NCBI GenBank assembly: GCA_016200155.1
Contig: JACQFG010000383.1
Coordinates: forward strand, 1-14,243
Length of the DNA stretch: 14,243 bases
Source of the DNA: Planctomycetota bacterium
GTDB lineage: Bacteria; Planctomycetota; Planctomycetia; Gemmatales; Gemmataceae
Reading direction: 5' to 3'
In this document: positions 1 through 6,967 of the stretch, piece after piece
How the letters are laid out: each line of letters begins with the position of its first letter
How positions within the stretch are numbered: position 1 is the first letter of the stretch
Notes under the pieces: generated by a model
What the model saw: the letters and a program-made list of their open reading frames with translations, nothing else
Told to the model about the DNA's origin: nothing
Databases searched by the model: none
Translations under genes and position numbers: made by a program

Positions 1-988
1 GCGCTTTTTGCATGTTGCTTTCCAGCGTCACCGGCGTGCCATTCTGGCGCTTGCTTTCATCCGCCGCTTCCATGAACGCGAAGATCTCGGTCGTTTCCTC
101 GGCACTGATCGGCGCCACGCCGGTGCGGAAGAACTTGGCGATCTCGACGACGAGCGGCTTGTACCCGCCGACATATCCCGTCGTGCTGATGTCCTGCTTC
201 TCGCCGAAGATGACGGCGCCATACCCCTTGCTGCCGGCGCGCAGGCCGCGATAGGTGCCGATGCGTCCGTCGGTCCAAGTGCCGGTGACGGTGTCGGTGT
301 CCTTGGTATGCGTGCGGACGACGCTCTTGCAGCCGGTGCCCATGAAGGTGTAGAGCGCCTCGCAGCCGTGGACGCCGTACCAGAAGAGGTCGGGATGGTG
401 CGGCTCGATCTCGCAGGGGCTGTATGAGATGCAGCCAAGCACTTTGCCGAGCTTTGGGTCGGCCTTGGCGGCGCGAATGTTCGTGGCGTAACGCAGGCTC
501 GAGCTGGAGAAGACGGGCGTCTTGTACTCACGAGACAGTTCGAAGATGCGGATCACGTCGGCCAGCGAACCGGCGATCGGCTTGTCGATGAACAGCAGCT
601 TGCCGGCCTTGAGCACGGGGATCGCCTGATCGAGGTGAGGCCGGCCATCGACGCTTTCGATCAGGACGACGTCGACGCGCTTGAGCAGCTCATCGATCGA
701 ATCGACGATCTCGACGCCGTACTTCTCCTGGATCTGCTTGGTGAACATGTCGAGGCGATTGAAGCTGGCCGGGATGTCCTTGGACCCGCCGCGATAGGCC
801 GCCACGACCTTGAAGCCGGCCAGGTCGCCCTCGTTCTTCGGATCATTGAAGAGGCCCGTGAACGCGGGAACGTGCGAGGTGTCCAGCCCGATCATGCCGA
901 TCTTGATCAGCTTTTTGTCTTGCGCCTGAGCGCTGGGGATCGCGAATGCGAGAATGGCCAGGGCCATCAGGAAAATGCCGGTCTTCAT
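1..988 (-). CDS. Exported Gfo/Idh/MocA-family oxidoreductase (3' end cut by window edge)
   Basis: An NAD(P)-dependent sugar or polyol oxidoreductase-like protein; the substrate cannot be told from sequence. The ATG at 988 is preceded by a GGAGG ribosome-binding site (995-999) with a 6-nt spacer. The first 22 residues form a Sec signal peptide (MKTGIFLMALAILAFAIPSA, then QA, cleavage likely after A22), so the protein should act outside the cytoplasm. Next comes a Rossmann start (KIGMIGLD, about residues 29-36). The family's E-K-P motif appears as D135-K136-P137. A WYGVHGCEALY segment (203-213) matches the conserved His region of the second domain, with H207. At least 329 residues lie in the window with no stop, so the C-terminus is beyond base 1. 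Family members are usually about 330-450 residues, so little is probably missing. It lies 78 nt downstream of the ThiF-like gene but has its own promoter. Exported members of this family are common in Planctomycetota. Confidence 0.9.
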   Translation of the reverse strand, partial: MKTGIFLMALAILAFAIPSAQAQDKKLIKIGMIGLDTSHVPAFTGLFNDPKNEGDLAGFKVVAAYRGGSKDIPASFNRLDMFTKQIQEKYGVEIVDSIDELLKRVDVVLIESVDGRPHLDQAIPVLKAGKLLFIDKPIAGSLADVIRIFELSREYKTPVFSSSSLRYATNIRAAKADPKLGKVLGCISYSPCEIEPHHPDLFWYGVHGCEALYTFMGTGCKSVVRTHTKDTDTVTGTWTDGRIGTYRGLRAGSKGYGAVIFGEKQDISTTGYVGGYKPLVVEIAKFFRTGVAPISAEETTEIFAFMEAADESKRQNGTPVTLESNMQKA

Positions 989-1031
989 GCGTCGCCTCCG
1001 GTGAGTGAGGTTCGTGAATCGATTGGAGGCG

Positions 1032-1060
1032 ATTATCGGCGGAAGGTGGATGCAAGGCAA
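1032..1060 (-). promoter_or_regulatory. Sigma70-like promoter of the Gfo/Idh/MocA gene
   Basis: On the minus strand a TTGCCT -35 box (1055-1060) and a GATAAT -10 box (1032-1037) are separated by exactly 17 nt. They lie in the 78-nt spacer between the ThiF-like stop codon (1067) and the ATG at 988. Each box has five or four matches to consensus, and the spacing is ideal. The predicted start of transcription is near 1025, giving a leader of about 37 nt that contains the GGAGG site. This implies the oxidoreductase can be transcribed independently of the genes upstream. Confidence 0.6.
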
Positions 1061-1066
1061 GCAGAT

Positions 1067-1828
1067 TTATTGTTGCGACTCGTGTGCATTTGATCGGCAT
1101 ACCGCACACGCGGGGTCGCGCCGCAACAGCACTTTGCGAAACGACATGTCGGCCAGGTCACACACCAGCATCTTGCCGACCAGCGGATCGCCCAGGCCGG
1201 CGAGCACCTTGATCACCTCCATCGCACCGAGGCTGGCGATCGTGCCGGCGACGGCGCCGAATACAGGGAACTTTCGCTTCCACGCCGGCGGCTCCGTCGG
1301 ATACAGGCACGCCAGGCACGGTCCTTGGCCCGGAAGCACCGTCGTCAGTTGCGCCTCCAGCTCGTACATCGCGCAATCGACGAGCGCCTTACCTTGCGCA
1401 ATCGCGGCACGATTGAGCAGCAGACGCTCCTGAAACAGCGGCGCACAGCTCGCGATCACGTCGGCATCGCCGACGAGCCGATCGACATTGGCGTCGCTGA
1501 TGTTTTCGGCCACCGGCACGACTTCGACATGCGGATTGAAAGCACGCAAACGCTGGGCGGCCTGTTCGACGCGCGATTGATCGAGCCCGGCGTGGCTCAT
1601 CAGGAGCTGACGGTTGAGATCGTCGAGGCGAAGATTGCCGGCGTGGGCGAGGATCAGCCGGCCGACGCCCGCCGCGGCAAGGTGCAATGCCAGCGTGCCG
1701 CCGACGCCCCCGACGCGCGACACCAGCACGGTGGCGTTCTTGAGTTTGAGCTGTCCAGGTTCGCCGAAGCCTTCGACCCAGAGCTGCCATTCATAGATGG
1801 CGCGTTCTTCGTCGGTCAATGATTGCAT
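1067..1828 (-). CDS. ThiF/MoeB/HesA-family E1-like adenylyltransferase
   Basis: A cytoplasmic enzyme expected to adenylate the C-terminal glycine of a MoaD/ThiS-type protein, here probably the product of the gene just upstream (1902-2174). It has 253 residues. The nucleotide loop reads SRVGGVGG (37-44). The arginine of LNRQLL (N72, R73) matches the conserved adenylation arginine. Two zinc-type pairs, C171-x2-C174 and C241-x2-C244, frame the C-terminal part. DCAMYELEAQL (151-161) is a strongly conserved stretch in this subfamily as I remember it. The catalytic Asp of MoeB and ThiF, in the TDN motif before an Arg, aligns here with A129-P130-L131, so the usual Asp is missing. The ATG at 1828 has no Shine-Dalgarno site but a perfect TATAAT ends 6 nt before it, suggesting a leaderless transcript. 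Whether it serves molybdopterin, thiamine or another sulfur-transfer pathway is not decidable here. Confidence 0.9.
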   Translation of the reverse strand: MQSLTDEERAIYEWQLWVEGFGEPGQLKLKNATVLVSRVGGVGGTLALHLAAAGVGRLILAHAGNLRLDDLNRQLLMSHAGLDQSRVEQAAQRLRAFNPHVEVVPVAENISDANVDRLVGDADVIASCAPLFQERLLLNRAAIAQGKALVDCAMYELEAQLTTVLPGQGPCLACLYPTEPPAWKRKFPVFGAVAGTIASLGAMEVIKVLAGLGDPLVGKMLVCDLADMSFRKVLLRRDPACAVCRSNAHESQQ

Positions 1829-1834
1829 GATGGG

Positions 1835-1840
1835 ATTATA
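1835..1840 (-). promoter_or_regulatory. -10 box (TATAAT), candidate leaderless promoter of the ThiF-like gene
   Basis: The minus strand reads TATAAT-CCCATC-ATG, with the ATG at 1828. A transcript starting 7 nt after a -10 box would begin exactly at the A of the start codon. No Shine-Dalgarno sequence precedes the gene, which fits a leaderless mRNA. The -35 region would lie inside the adjacent inverted repeat (about 1857-1862, CTTACG) and matches consensus at only three of six positions. Confidence 0.4.
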
Positions 1841-1843
1841 CGA

Positions 1844-1899
1844 TCAGAGCCTGAAGCGTAAGCGAGGAGGCCATCCTTCGCTTACGCTTCAGGCTCTGA
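1844..1899. repeat. Perfect 22-bp inverted repeat, family A (TCAGAGCC...), 2 nt from the moaD-like stop
   Basis: The arms at 1844-1865 and 1878-1899 are perfectly complementary over 22 bp with a 12-nt loop. The arm starts TCAGAGCCTGAAGCG. The same arm sequence returns at 10628-10688, so this is a dispersed repeat and not a one-off hairpin. On the minus strand it begins 2 nt after the MoaD-like stop codon and is followed by CGTATAATCCC, with no T-tract, so it is not a canonical intrinsic terminator. Confidence 0.9.
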
Positions 1900-1901
1900 C
1901 A

Positions 1902-2174
1902 TCAACCGCCCGACATCGGCGCGAGAATGGTGATTGCGTCGCCATCGCGCAAGGGCCGCGACAGCTCCGCATGCTCCTCGCCGACGAAGAATAACAATGA
2001 GCGGCGCGGTTCGCCGGCGTCGTCCAGAAGCATGGCGCGAAACGCTGCGCCATGCCGGGCACCCAGCGCTTGCAGGAAATCACGCAAGGCCACGGCTCCC
2101 GACATCTCGACCTCTTCGCTCGAGCAACCGGCCGATCGTTTGATCTGCGTCATGTAATGTACGGTGACGTGCAT
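1902..2174 (-). CDS. MoaD/ThiS-family ubiquitin-fold sulfur-carrier protein
   Basis: A 90-residue beta-grasp protein ending in ...APMSGG. The free C-terminal Gly-Gly is the diagnostic feature of MoaD/ThiS sulfur carriers, which are adenylated and then thiocarboxylated there. The opening strand (MHVTVHYMTQIKRSAG) and the RPLRDGDAITILAPMSGG ending match the family, as does the length (usual range about 65-90). It lies 73 nt upstream of the ThiF/MoeB-like gene on the same strand, the expected E1 partner. No moaE, thiG, cysteine desulfurase or other pathway gene lies in the window, so the acceptor of the sulfur is unknown. The only ribosome-binding-like sequence is a weak GGAA directly before the ATG. 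An inverted repeat begins 15 nt upstream of the start. Confidence 0.85.
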   Translation of the reverse strand: MHVTVHYMTQIKRSAGCSSEEVEMSGAVALRDFLQALGARHGAAFRAMLLDDAGEPRRSLLFFVGEEHAELSRPLRDGDAITILAPMSGG

Positions 2175-2189
2175 GCTTCCGTGAGCGCT

Positions 2190-2270
2190 GTAGGAACAAG
2201 CTGCCAGCTTGGCCCGTCTGCCGCTGCATACGCCTGGCGCTACAGGGACAAGCTGGCAGCTTGTCCCTAC
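2190..2270. repeat. 26-bp inverted repeat, family B (GGGACAAGCTGGCAGC...), between propeller gene and moaD-like gene
   Basis: The arms at 2190-2215 and 2245-2270 pair at 24 of 26 positions around a 29-nt loop. Each arm is itself nearly palindromic (GGGACAAGCTG / GCAGCTTGTCCC), so the DNA or RNA could form one long hairpin or two short ones in tandem. It starts 4 nt after the stop codon of the propeller gene (2275-2277) and ends 15 nt before the MoaD-like ATG, so it fills nearly the whole spacer. Confidence 0.85.
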
Positions 2271-2274
2271 GGCA

Positions 2275-5200
2275 TTATTTTTTCTCTTCCAGGATCACCT
2301 CGATGCCGCACAGGATCGTCTGACGAACCTGGGCCTGAGCGGTCGGCGTCAAGCGCACCACGATGTTGCCCTGTGCCGAGACTCTCTTGAATTCCTTGAT
2401 GAGCGTTTTGCCTGGACCACCGGCCTCCTTGGCGATGTCGAAGTCGCTGAGCACGCGCTTGCCTTCGAGATCGACGTGGAATACACGTTTGCCCGCCGGC
2501 AAATTGTCGGGCTCGGCGAAGTAGAGCTTGACGGTGTACGGCATCGCGCTGGGCATGGCGCCGAGCGTGATGGAAACTTCGCTGACGCCTTTCAAGCCGG
2601 ACGAGGTCACCCAGTTGTAATCTCCCATGATGGCCGTCGAATGTCGGCGATAGGGTTCAGCGGTCGCGGGCTTGGTCGCGATTGGCACGGCCGGGGAGAT
2701 GCCGGCGACGCTGGGATGTTCGAGCCAGAGCGTGCCATTCTCGGCCTTGCGATCGCCGGCGGCGCCGAGGTTGACGCCGAGGCGCTTGACGTAACCCTTG
2801 ACGTCCTTGGTGCCGAAGGAGGTCCACATCTCGGCTTCGGGCATATGGATGAGCGCGATCGACGATTGATTCTGGTAAGCGCAAGTGCAGGTGCGGGTAT
2901 ATTCGGGAGCGGTGATGATGCCGCCGGCGACGATGAGGTTATTGGTGCAGCTCGAGCGGAAGCCGCCGAAGTTCCCCGTGCCGCCGTCGTTGCACAGATC
3001 GAAATAGCCCGCCGCACCGGAGCGAAACGTCAACAGATGTTCGGAAGCGGCCGGCGTGTTGCAACCGTAGTTGCGGATCCACTTCCAGGGAACCTGCTCG
3101 CCCGTGATCGGATCGGTTCGCATTTTCTGGTTGCCGGTGAGCAGGTCGCAGGCGCTTTGATCCTGGAGGATGGTGTCGCCGTGGATCATGGCGGGGCCGG
3201 TGTAGGCTTTCTGGAACCAGAGCGCCTTGCCGTCGCCGGCGCGATAGGCGCGCATGCCCTTGGGTTCATCGAAGAGCGAATCGCGCGCGACCCGGCCGGC
3301 CTCGACGAGCACGTCGTGCTTTTCTGAATAGGAAAGCCAGGTGCCGAACACTTCGGTGCTGCTGCTCCAAACCTCTTTGCCGGTCTTGAGATCGAAAGCG
3401 ATGAGGCGCGCCGGCGCGGGGTCCGGGTCGTCCTTCTTGATGCGGGCAAGCTGCTCGCCGGAGAGACGGTCGATGGTGTAAAGCCGACCGCCGCCGATGC
3501 AGGTTGCATTGTGGCGGAAGGAGTGCTTGGCCGACGCGGTCCAGAGCACGGCGCCGGTCTTGCGGTCCATGACGACGAGATGCCGGCTCGCGGACAGGTT
3601 GTCGGAGTAGCCCTTGATCGTCTTGAACAGCTTGGTGATCGTCGATTCCTTCTTCGGATTCGGCTCGTCGTCCTTCTTGTCGGGAGGGTCCTTGTCGTCG
3701 CCGGAGGTATCGCCGACCTTGGGCGCCGGCGGCACGGCCTTCGGATTGAACAGCGGATCGGCGCCGGCGATCAGGAAATCGCCCGACACGTTGATGTAGC
3801 CCAACGGCACATTGTCCTTCATGCCAGGGAACTTCGGCAGGACGAACTCGCCGATCTTCTTGCCCGTGGTCAGGTCGAGGCGGATGCACTTGCCGTGGAA
3901 AGCGACGTAGATGCCGTCGGAGGTCGAGACGAAGTTGCTGCCGCTGCCGTTGGCACCCGGCTGATGCGCCACGTTGTTGTAAAAGAACCCCACGCCGGGC
4001 AGTTTGGTTTCCCAGAGCAATCGGCCGGTATAGATGTCGAGGGCACGCATCAGATCGACGCCTTCGATGATCATGCGGCCATCGATCACCTGCGGTTGCG
4101 GGCCATGACCGTGGCGCGGCAGGATGCCGTCATGCGAAGGGCCGCCGAACCAGAGCACGCCCATCGGCGCCTTGACGAGCACATCTTTCGAGACACGCGT
4201 GTTGGCGGCGTCGGCGTTCTCGTGCGTCCAGTTGGCCGAGCCGGGCAGCGCGCCTTCACGGACCAGGACGACAAGGTTCTCCCGGTTCGAAATCCGGGCA
4301 TTGGCGAGCTTCGGTTCGGCCAACGCCGCCAGCAGCTTCTGCACGCGCGGCGTCGCGGCGAAACAGCACGTCCCGCCATACGGACGCACCGACTGATATG
4401 CCCGCGCGAGCTGCGTGGAATCAAAGTTGTCGGCGTTTTCGCACACCATCAGGTTCGCCAGATACGGCGGCAACTGCACGGAATCGACATCGCCCGGAAT
4501 CAGTGCGATGCGCGTGCCATAGATGTTCGCCTTCGTCCAGCGTTCGCGAAACGCCAGCACCTTGTCCGCGCTGGGCTCGACAACGATCAGGTGCAGCTGG
4601 CTTTTCTTGGCCAGCGCCTCGACGAGCTGTCCATCGCCGACGCCCCAGACGACGGCGTAACCGGCCCGCGTCTTCGCTGCCGTCAGGATTTGCTCCGCCT
4701 TTGCCACGATGGCCGATGCGATCTTCGGAAAGTCCTCCGTCTTCGAACGGACATGCTGAACGGTCTTGATTTCCTGACCGCCGAAGCAATAGATCCGGCC
4801 GCCACGCGTGATGACGAAAAGCCGATCGTCGGCGGCGATGAGACGCACGACCATGCCTTCGACCTTGAGCGTCCAGCTCGGCGACAGCTTCCTGGCGTCC
4901 GCATCCCAGTCGAGCACCGTGACGCGGTCCTGACCGCCGAAGTACAACCGTGCGCCGGCCTTGATCATCGTCTCCACGCCGGGCAGTTTCGTCGATGCGA
5001 CTTCCGGCATCACCCATTTCTTGACTTTGGTCTTCTTGCCCTTGGCATCCGTGGTCTCGGCTTCGAGTTCCTTGCTGTTCTTGAGATCGAAGACCTTGCA
5101 GACCTCCTTGTTCCAGGCAAAGGCATGGGTCTTGGTGAGGGCGATATGTTTTCCATAGTCGGCGAGATATTTTTCGGACGCCGTTTCGAAGACGGCGCCG

Positions 5201-6060
5201 CCGTTGAAGAAGATGTTGTTGATGGCGGCGACTTCGGACCCGCCGCCGCGCTTGCCGTTCTCGGCGAGCTGGAAGCGGATCATCTTGCCGGTGCGGCGAT
5301 CGAACGCAGCCGGGACCGATCGGCCGCCCGGGATGATCAGCCGGTTGCCAATGGCGACGAGCGGCCCCTGCGGCGCGACGCCGGCGAAGGAATCGGTGTT
5401 GTGCGGCTGCTTCATGTAGGTCGAGCCGTCGCCGTCGTTGGTCCAGACAGCGGCGCCGGTGCGGGCGTCGACGGCGTGGATGAACGTGCCCATGAACGGC
5501 CAGATGCTGGCGGCGAAGTAGACCTTGCCGTCGGTGATGACCGGAGCGCCGCGCGCCGGCCAGGTCGAGATCAACCGTTCGTTGCCGAGGATCTTGCGAT
5601 CGCTCGGCCCGCCGCGAAACTTCCAGAGCAGCTTGCCGGTGTCGCCCTGCAGACAGTAAAGATAGCCGTCGTCGCTGCTGAAGTAGACCTTGCCCTCCCA
5701 CGCGACGGGGGCGAAGCGGACCGGGCCGTCGGCGAAGAACGTCCACTTTTCGGCGCCGGTCTGCGTGTCAAGGGCGCGGACGGCGTCATAGCGCGACGAA
5801 TTGATATAAAGCGTTTGGCCCTCGACGACCGGCTCACGGACGATGTCGAACTGCATCTTGTCCTGATCGGGCCAGGCCGGCTTGAGCGGCATGTACTCGC
5901 GCACCCAGTGCGGATACAGCTTCGCCGGCAGATCGTCGGGTGACGTGCCGCTGCGGTTGGCGTCGTAACGCCACATCGGCCAATCCCCGGCCAGGACGCT
6001 GCCGGGTATGATGACAATGACGATCGCAGCGATGAGGCAAAGTTTGCGGCGGGATTGCAT
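2275..6060 (-). CDS. Exported PQQ-type beta-propeller protein with inserted methyltransferase-like fold and C-terminal malectin-like domain
   Basis: A 1261-residue intact protein of a multidomain type I associate with Planctomycetota. The ATG at 6060 was chosen because it gives a Sec signal peptide (cleavage after VLA, residue 24) followed by the typical GDWPMWRYDANRSGTSP start. The frame stays open to 6354, but that extension only reads through spacer and an inverted repeat. Propeller blades recur as TG-x-x-x-W motifs (TGAEKW, TGKLLWKF, TGRLLWE, TGAVLW, TGKEVW). Residues about 438-600 form an insertion like a class I SAM methyltransferase: GVGDG at 473-477, acidic residue E495 in VVEPS, then IPGDVDS. 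A charged linker (about 783-806, rich in D, K and P) precedes the second propeller part. A Cys-rich segment with TCTCAYQNQSS follows. The malectin-like domain, about 1149-1258, includes YTVKLYFAEP. The propeller is probably structural or ligand-binding; no dehydrogenase chemistry can be shown. No clear Shine-Dalgarno site is present. Confidence 0.85.
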   Translation of the reverse strand: MQSRRKLCLIAAIVIVIIPGSVLAGDWPMWRYDANRSGTSPDDLPAKLYPHWVREYMPLKPAWPDQDKMQFDIVREPVVEGQTLYINSSRYDAVRALDTQTGAEKWTFFADGPVRFAPVAWEGKVYFSSDDGYLYCLQGDTGKLLWKFRGGPSDRKILGNERLISTWPARGAPVITDGKVYFAASIWPFMGTFIHAVDARTGAAVWTNDGDGSTYMKQPHNTDSFAGVAPQGPLVAIGNRLIIPGGRSVPAAFDRRTGKMIRFQLAENGKRGGGSEVAAINNIFFNGGAVFETASEKYLADYGKHIALTKTHAFAWNKEVCKVFDLKNSKELEAETTDAKGKKTKVKKWVMPEVASTKLPGVETMIKAGARLYFGGQDRVTVLDWDADARKLSPSWTLKVEGMVVRLIAADDRLFVITRGGRIYCFGGQEIKTVQHVRSKTEDFPKIASAIVAKAEQILTAAKTRAGYAVVWGVGDGQLVEALAKKSQLHLIVVEPSADKVLAFRERWTKANIYGTRIALIPGDVDSVQLPPYLANLMVCENADNFDSTQLARAYQSVRPYGGTCCFAATPRVQKLLAALAEPKLANARISNRENLVVLVREGALPGSANWTHENADAANTRVSKDVLVKAPMGVLWFGGPSHDGILPRHGHGPQPQVIDGRMIIEGVDLMRALDIYTGRLLWETKLPGVGFFYNNVAHQPGANGSGSNFVSTSDGIYVAFHGKCIRLDLTTGKKIGEFVLPKFPGMKDNVPLGYINVSGDFLIAGADPLFNPKAVPPAPKVGDTSGDDKDPPDKKDDEPNPKKESTITKLFKTIKGYSDNLSASRHLVVMDRKTGAVLWTASAKHSFRHNATCIGGGRLYTIDRLSGEQLARIKKDDPDPAPARLIAFDLKTGKEVWSSSTEVFGTWLSYSEKHDVLVEAGRVARDSLFDEPKGMRAYRAGDGKALWFQKAYTGPAMIHGDTILQDQSACDLLTGNQKMRTDPITGEQVPWKWIRNYGCNTPAASEHLLTFRSGAAGYFDLCNDGGTGNFGGFRSSCTNNLIVAGGIITAPEYTRTCTCAYQNQSSIALIHMPEAEMWTSFGTKDVKGYVKRLGVNLGAAGDRKAENGTLWLEHPSVAGISPAVPIATKPATAEPYRRHSTAIMGDYNWVTSSGLKGVSEVSITLGAMPSAMPYTVKLYFAEPDNLPAGKRVFHVDLEGKRVLSDFDIAKEAGGPGKTLIKEFKRVSAQGNIVVRLTPTAQAQVRQTILCGIEVILEEKK

Positions 6061-6271
6061 GAGGTTATTCAGGTAGGATGAATTACGATGCCGTTGGTGG
6101 TGGGGGTGTGCTATCATCAAGTTACTCGACCCATCGGCGCGTTGCAATGAATTATTCGCGAAGTTTCTGCTTTTTTGGGTGCCCTCTCTTCGTTTAGCGC
6201 CCGCCTGGCGCCGCGCGGGCGCTAAGCGAAGACCACAGGATTCAACACCGCCCCACCGTGCGGGTTCCTCC
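6061..6271. other. Divergent intergenic spacer with the likely promoters of both flanking genes
   Basis: This 211-nt spacer lies between the divergently read propeller gene (ATG at 6060) and pxpA (ATG at 6272). On the minus strand TTGCAA and TAACTT are 17 nt apart (about 6121-6149), a weak promoter candidate for the propeller gene. No convincing plus-strand promoter was found for pxpA. The spacer also holds the inverted repeat at 6187-6232. Confidence 0.4.
6187..6232. repeat. 18-bp inverted repeat, family C (TCTTCGTTTAGCGCCC...), in the divergent spacer
   Basis: The arms at 6187-6204 and 6215-6232 pair at 17 of 18 positions (one G-T) around a 10-nt loop. The arm, TCTTCGTTTAGCGCCCGC, is the same sequence as in the repeat at 8949-9002. 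This is the only one of the six long repeats not next to a stop codon; it lies 39 nt upstream of the pxpA start. Read in frame it encodes LRLAPAWRRAGAKRR on one strand and a near-identical LRLAPARRQAGAKRR on the other, which explains the false N-terminal extensions of both neighbouring frames. Confidence 0.9.
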
Positions 6272-6967
6272 ATGATCCTCGATTTGAACAGCGATCTGGG
6301 CGAAGGCTGCGGGCTCGATGCGGAGCTGATGCCGCTCGTGACGTCGGCGAACATCTGCTGCGGCTTCCACGCGGGCGATTCGACGACCGCGCATGCTGCG
6401 CTCCAGCTGGCGGTGAAGCACGGCGTGCAGGTCGGGGCCCATCCAGGATACGCCGACCGCGAGCACTTCGGCCGGCGCGAACTCGCCCTTGGTCAGGATG
6501 CAATCTTCGAGCTGTGCGTCTATCAGGTCGGCGCCTTGATGGGGCTGGCGAAAGCGGTCGGGATGCCGATACGCTATGTGAAGCCGCACGGCGGACTGTA
6601 CAACCAGGCGTGTCGCGAAGACACGGTCGCGCTGCCGATCGTCAAGGCGGCAGAATTGCTGCAACTGCCGGTGATGGCGTTACCGGGCTCGCGGCTTGAA
6701 GCACTGTGCCAGGGACGCTGTGGCTTTATCGCAGAGGGTTTCGCGGATCGCCGTTACCTGCCCGACGGCACGCTGGTCCCGCGCAGCCGGCGCGATGCGT
6801 TTATGCACGAAGTTGACGAAGCTGTTAATCAGGCCGACTGGCTGATCCACGAGCGCGGCGTGCGCACCCTGTGCGTCCACGGCGACAACCCGCAAGCCCT
6901 CGATTTCGTACGCGGCCTGCGTGACGCCTTCAGCAAGCGCGGCATCACCTTGAAAGCGTTCCCATGA
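6272..6967 (+). CDS. pxpA: 5-oxoprolinase subunit A (LamB/YcsF family)
   Basis: PxpA works with PxpB and PxpC in the ATP-dependent opening of 5-oxoproline to glutamate. The 231-residue product carries the family's motifs in order: DLNSDLGEG (4-12), NICCGFHAGD (27-36), GAHPGYADR (55-63), VKPHGGLYN (103-111), EGFADRRY (155-162) and CVHGDNP (201-207). The ATG at 6272 was chosen because MILDLNSDLGEG is the family's standard start; the frame is open back to 6179 but that stretch is repeat DNA. It is slightly short for the family (about 244-257 residues), and the deficit appears to lie in the region before CVHGD. No good Shine-Dalgarno site precedes it. Its stop overlaps the pxpC start (ATGA), so the two are probably translationally coupled. 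Confidence 0.93.
   Translation: MILDLNSDLGEGCGLDAELMPLVTSANICCGFHAGDSTTAHAALQLAVKHGVQVGAHPGYADREHFGRRELALGQDAIFELCVYQVGALMGLAKAVGMPIRYVKPHGGLYNQACREDTVALPIVKAAELLQLPVMALPGSRLEALCQGRCGFIAEGFADRRYLPDGTLVPRSRRDAFMHEVDEAVNQADWLIHERGVRTLCVHGDNPQALDFVRGLRDAFSKRGITLKAFP

Noticed and set aside
8..427. Plus-strand open frames at the left edge
   Set aside because: The minus strand here encodes the Gfo/Idh/MocA protein without a stop; the plus-strand frames have no family features.
2245..2287. A plus-strand intrinsic terminator (hairpin followed by a T-rich run)
   Set aside because: No plus-strand gene lies upstream. The T-run is simply the Lys-Lys-stop codons of the propeller gene on the minus strand.
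2209..3327. A 372-codon plus-strand open frame over the end of the propeller gene
   Set aside because: Antisense shadow that also runs through the family B palindrome; no recognisable protein features.
3511..5943. An 810-codon open frame on the plus strand opposite the propeller gene
   Set aside because: It lies wholly antisense to a gene with a signal peptide and recognisable domains. Its translation is rich in Arg, Asp, Gly and His with no known domain, as expected opposite a GC-rich coding frame.
6061..6354. A start at 6354 for the propeller gene and at 6179 for pxpA
   Set aside because: Both extensions translate a palindromic repeat and spacer. The internal starts at 6060 and 6272 give a signal peptide and the standard PxpA N-terminus.
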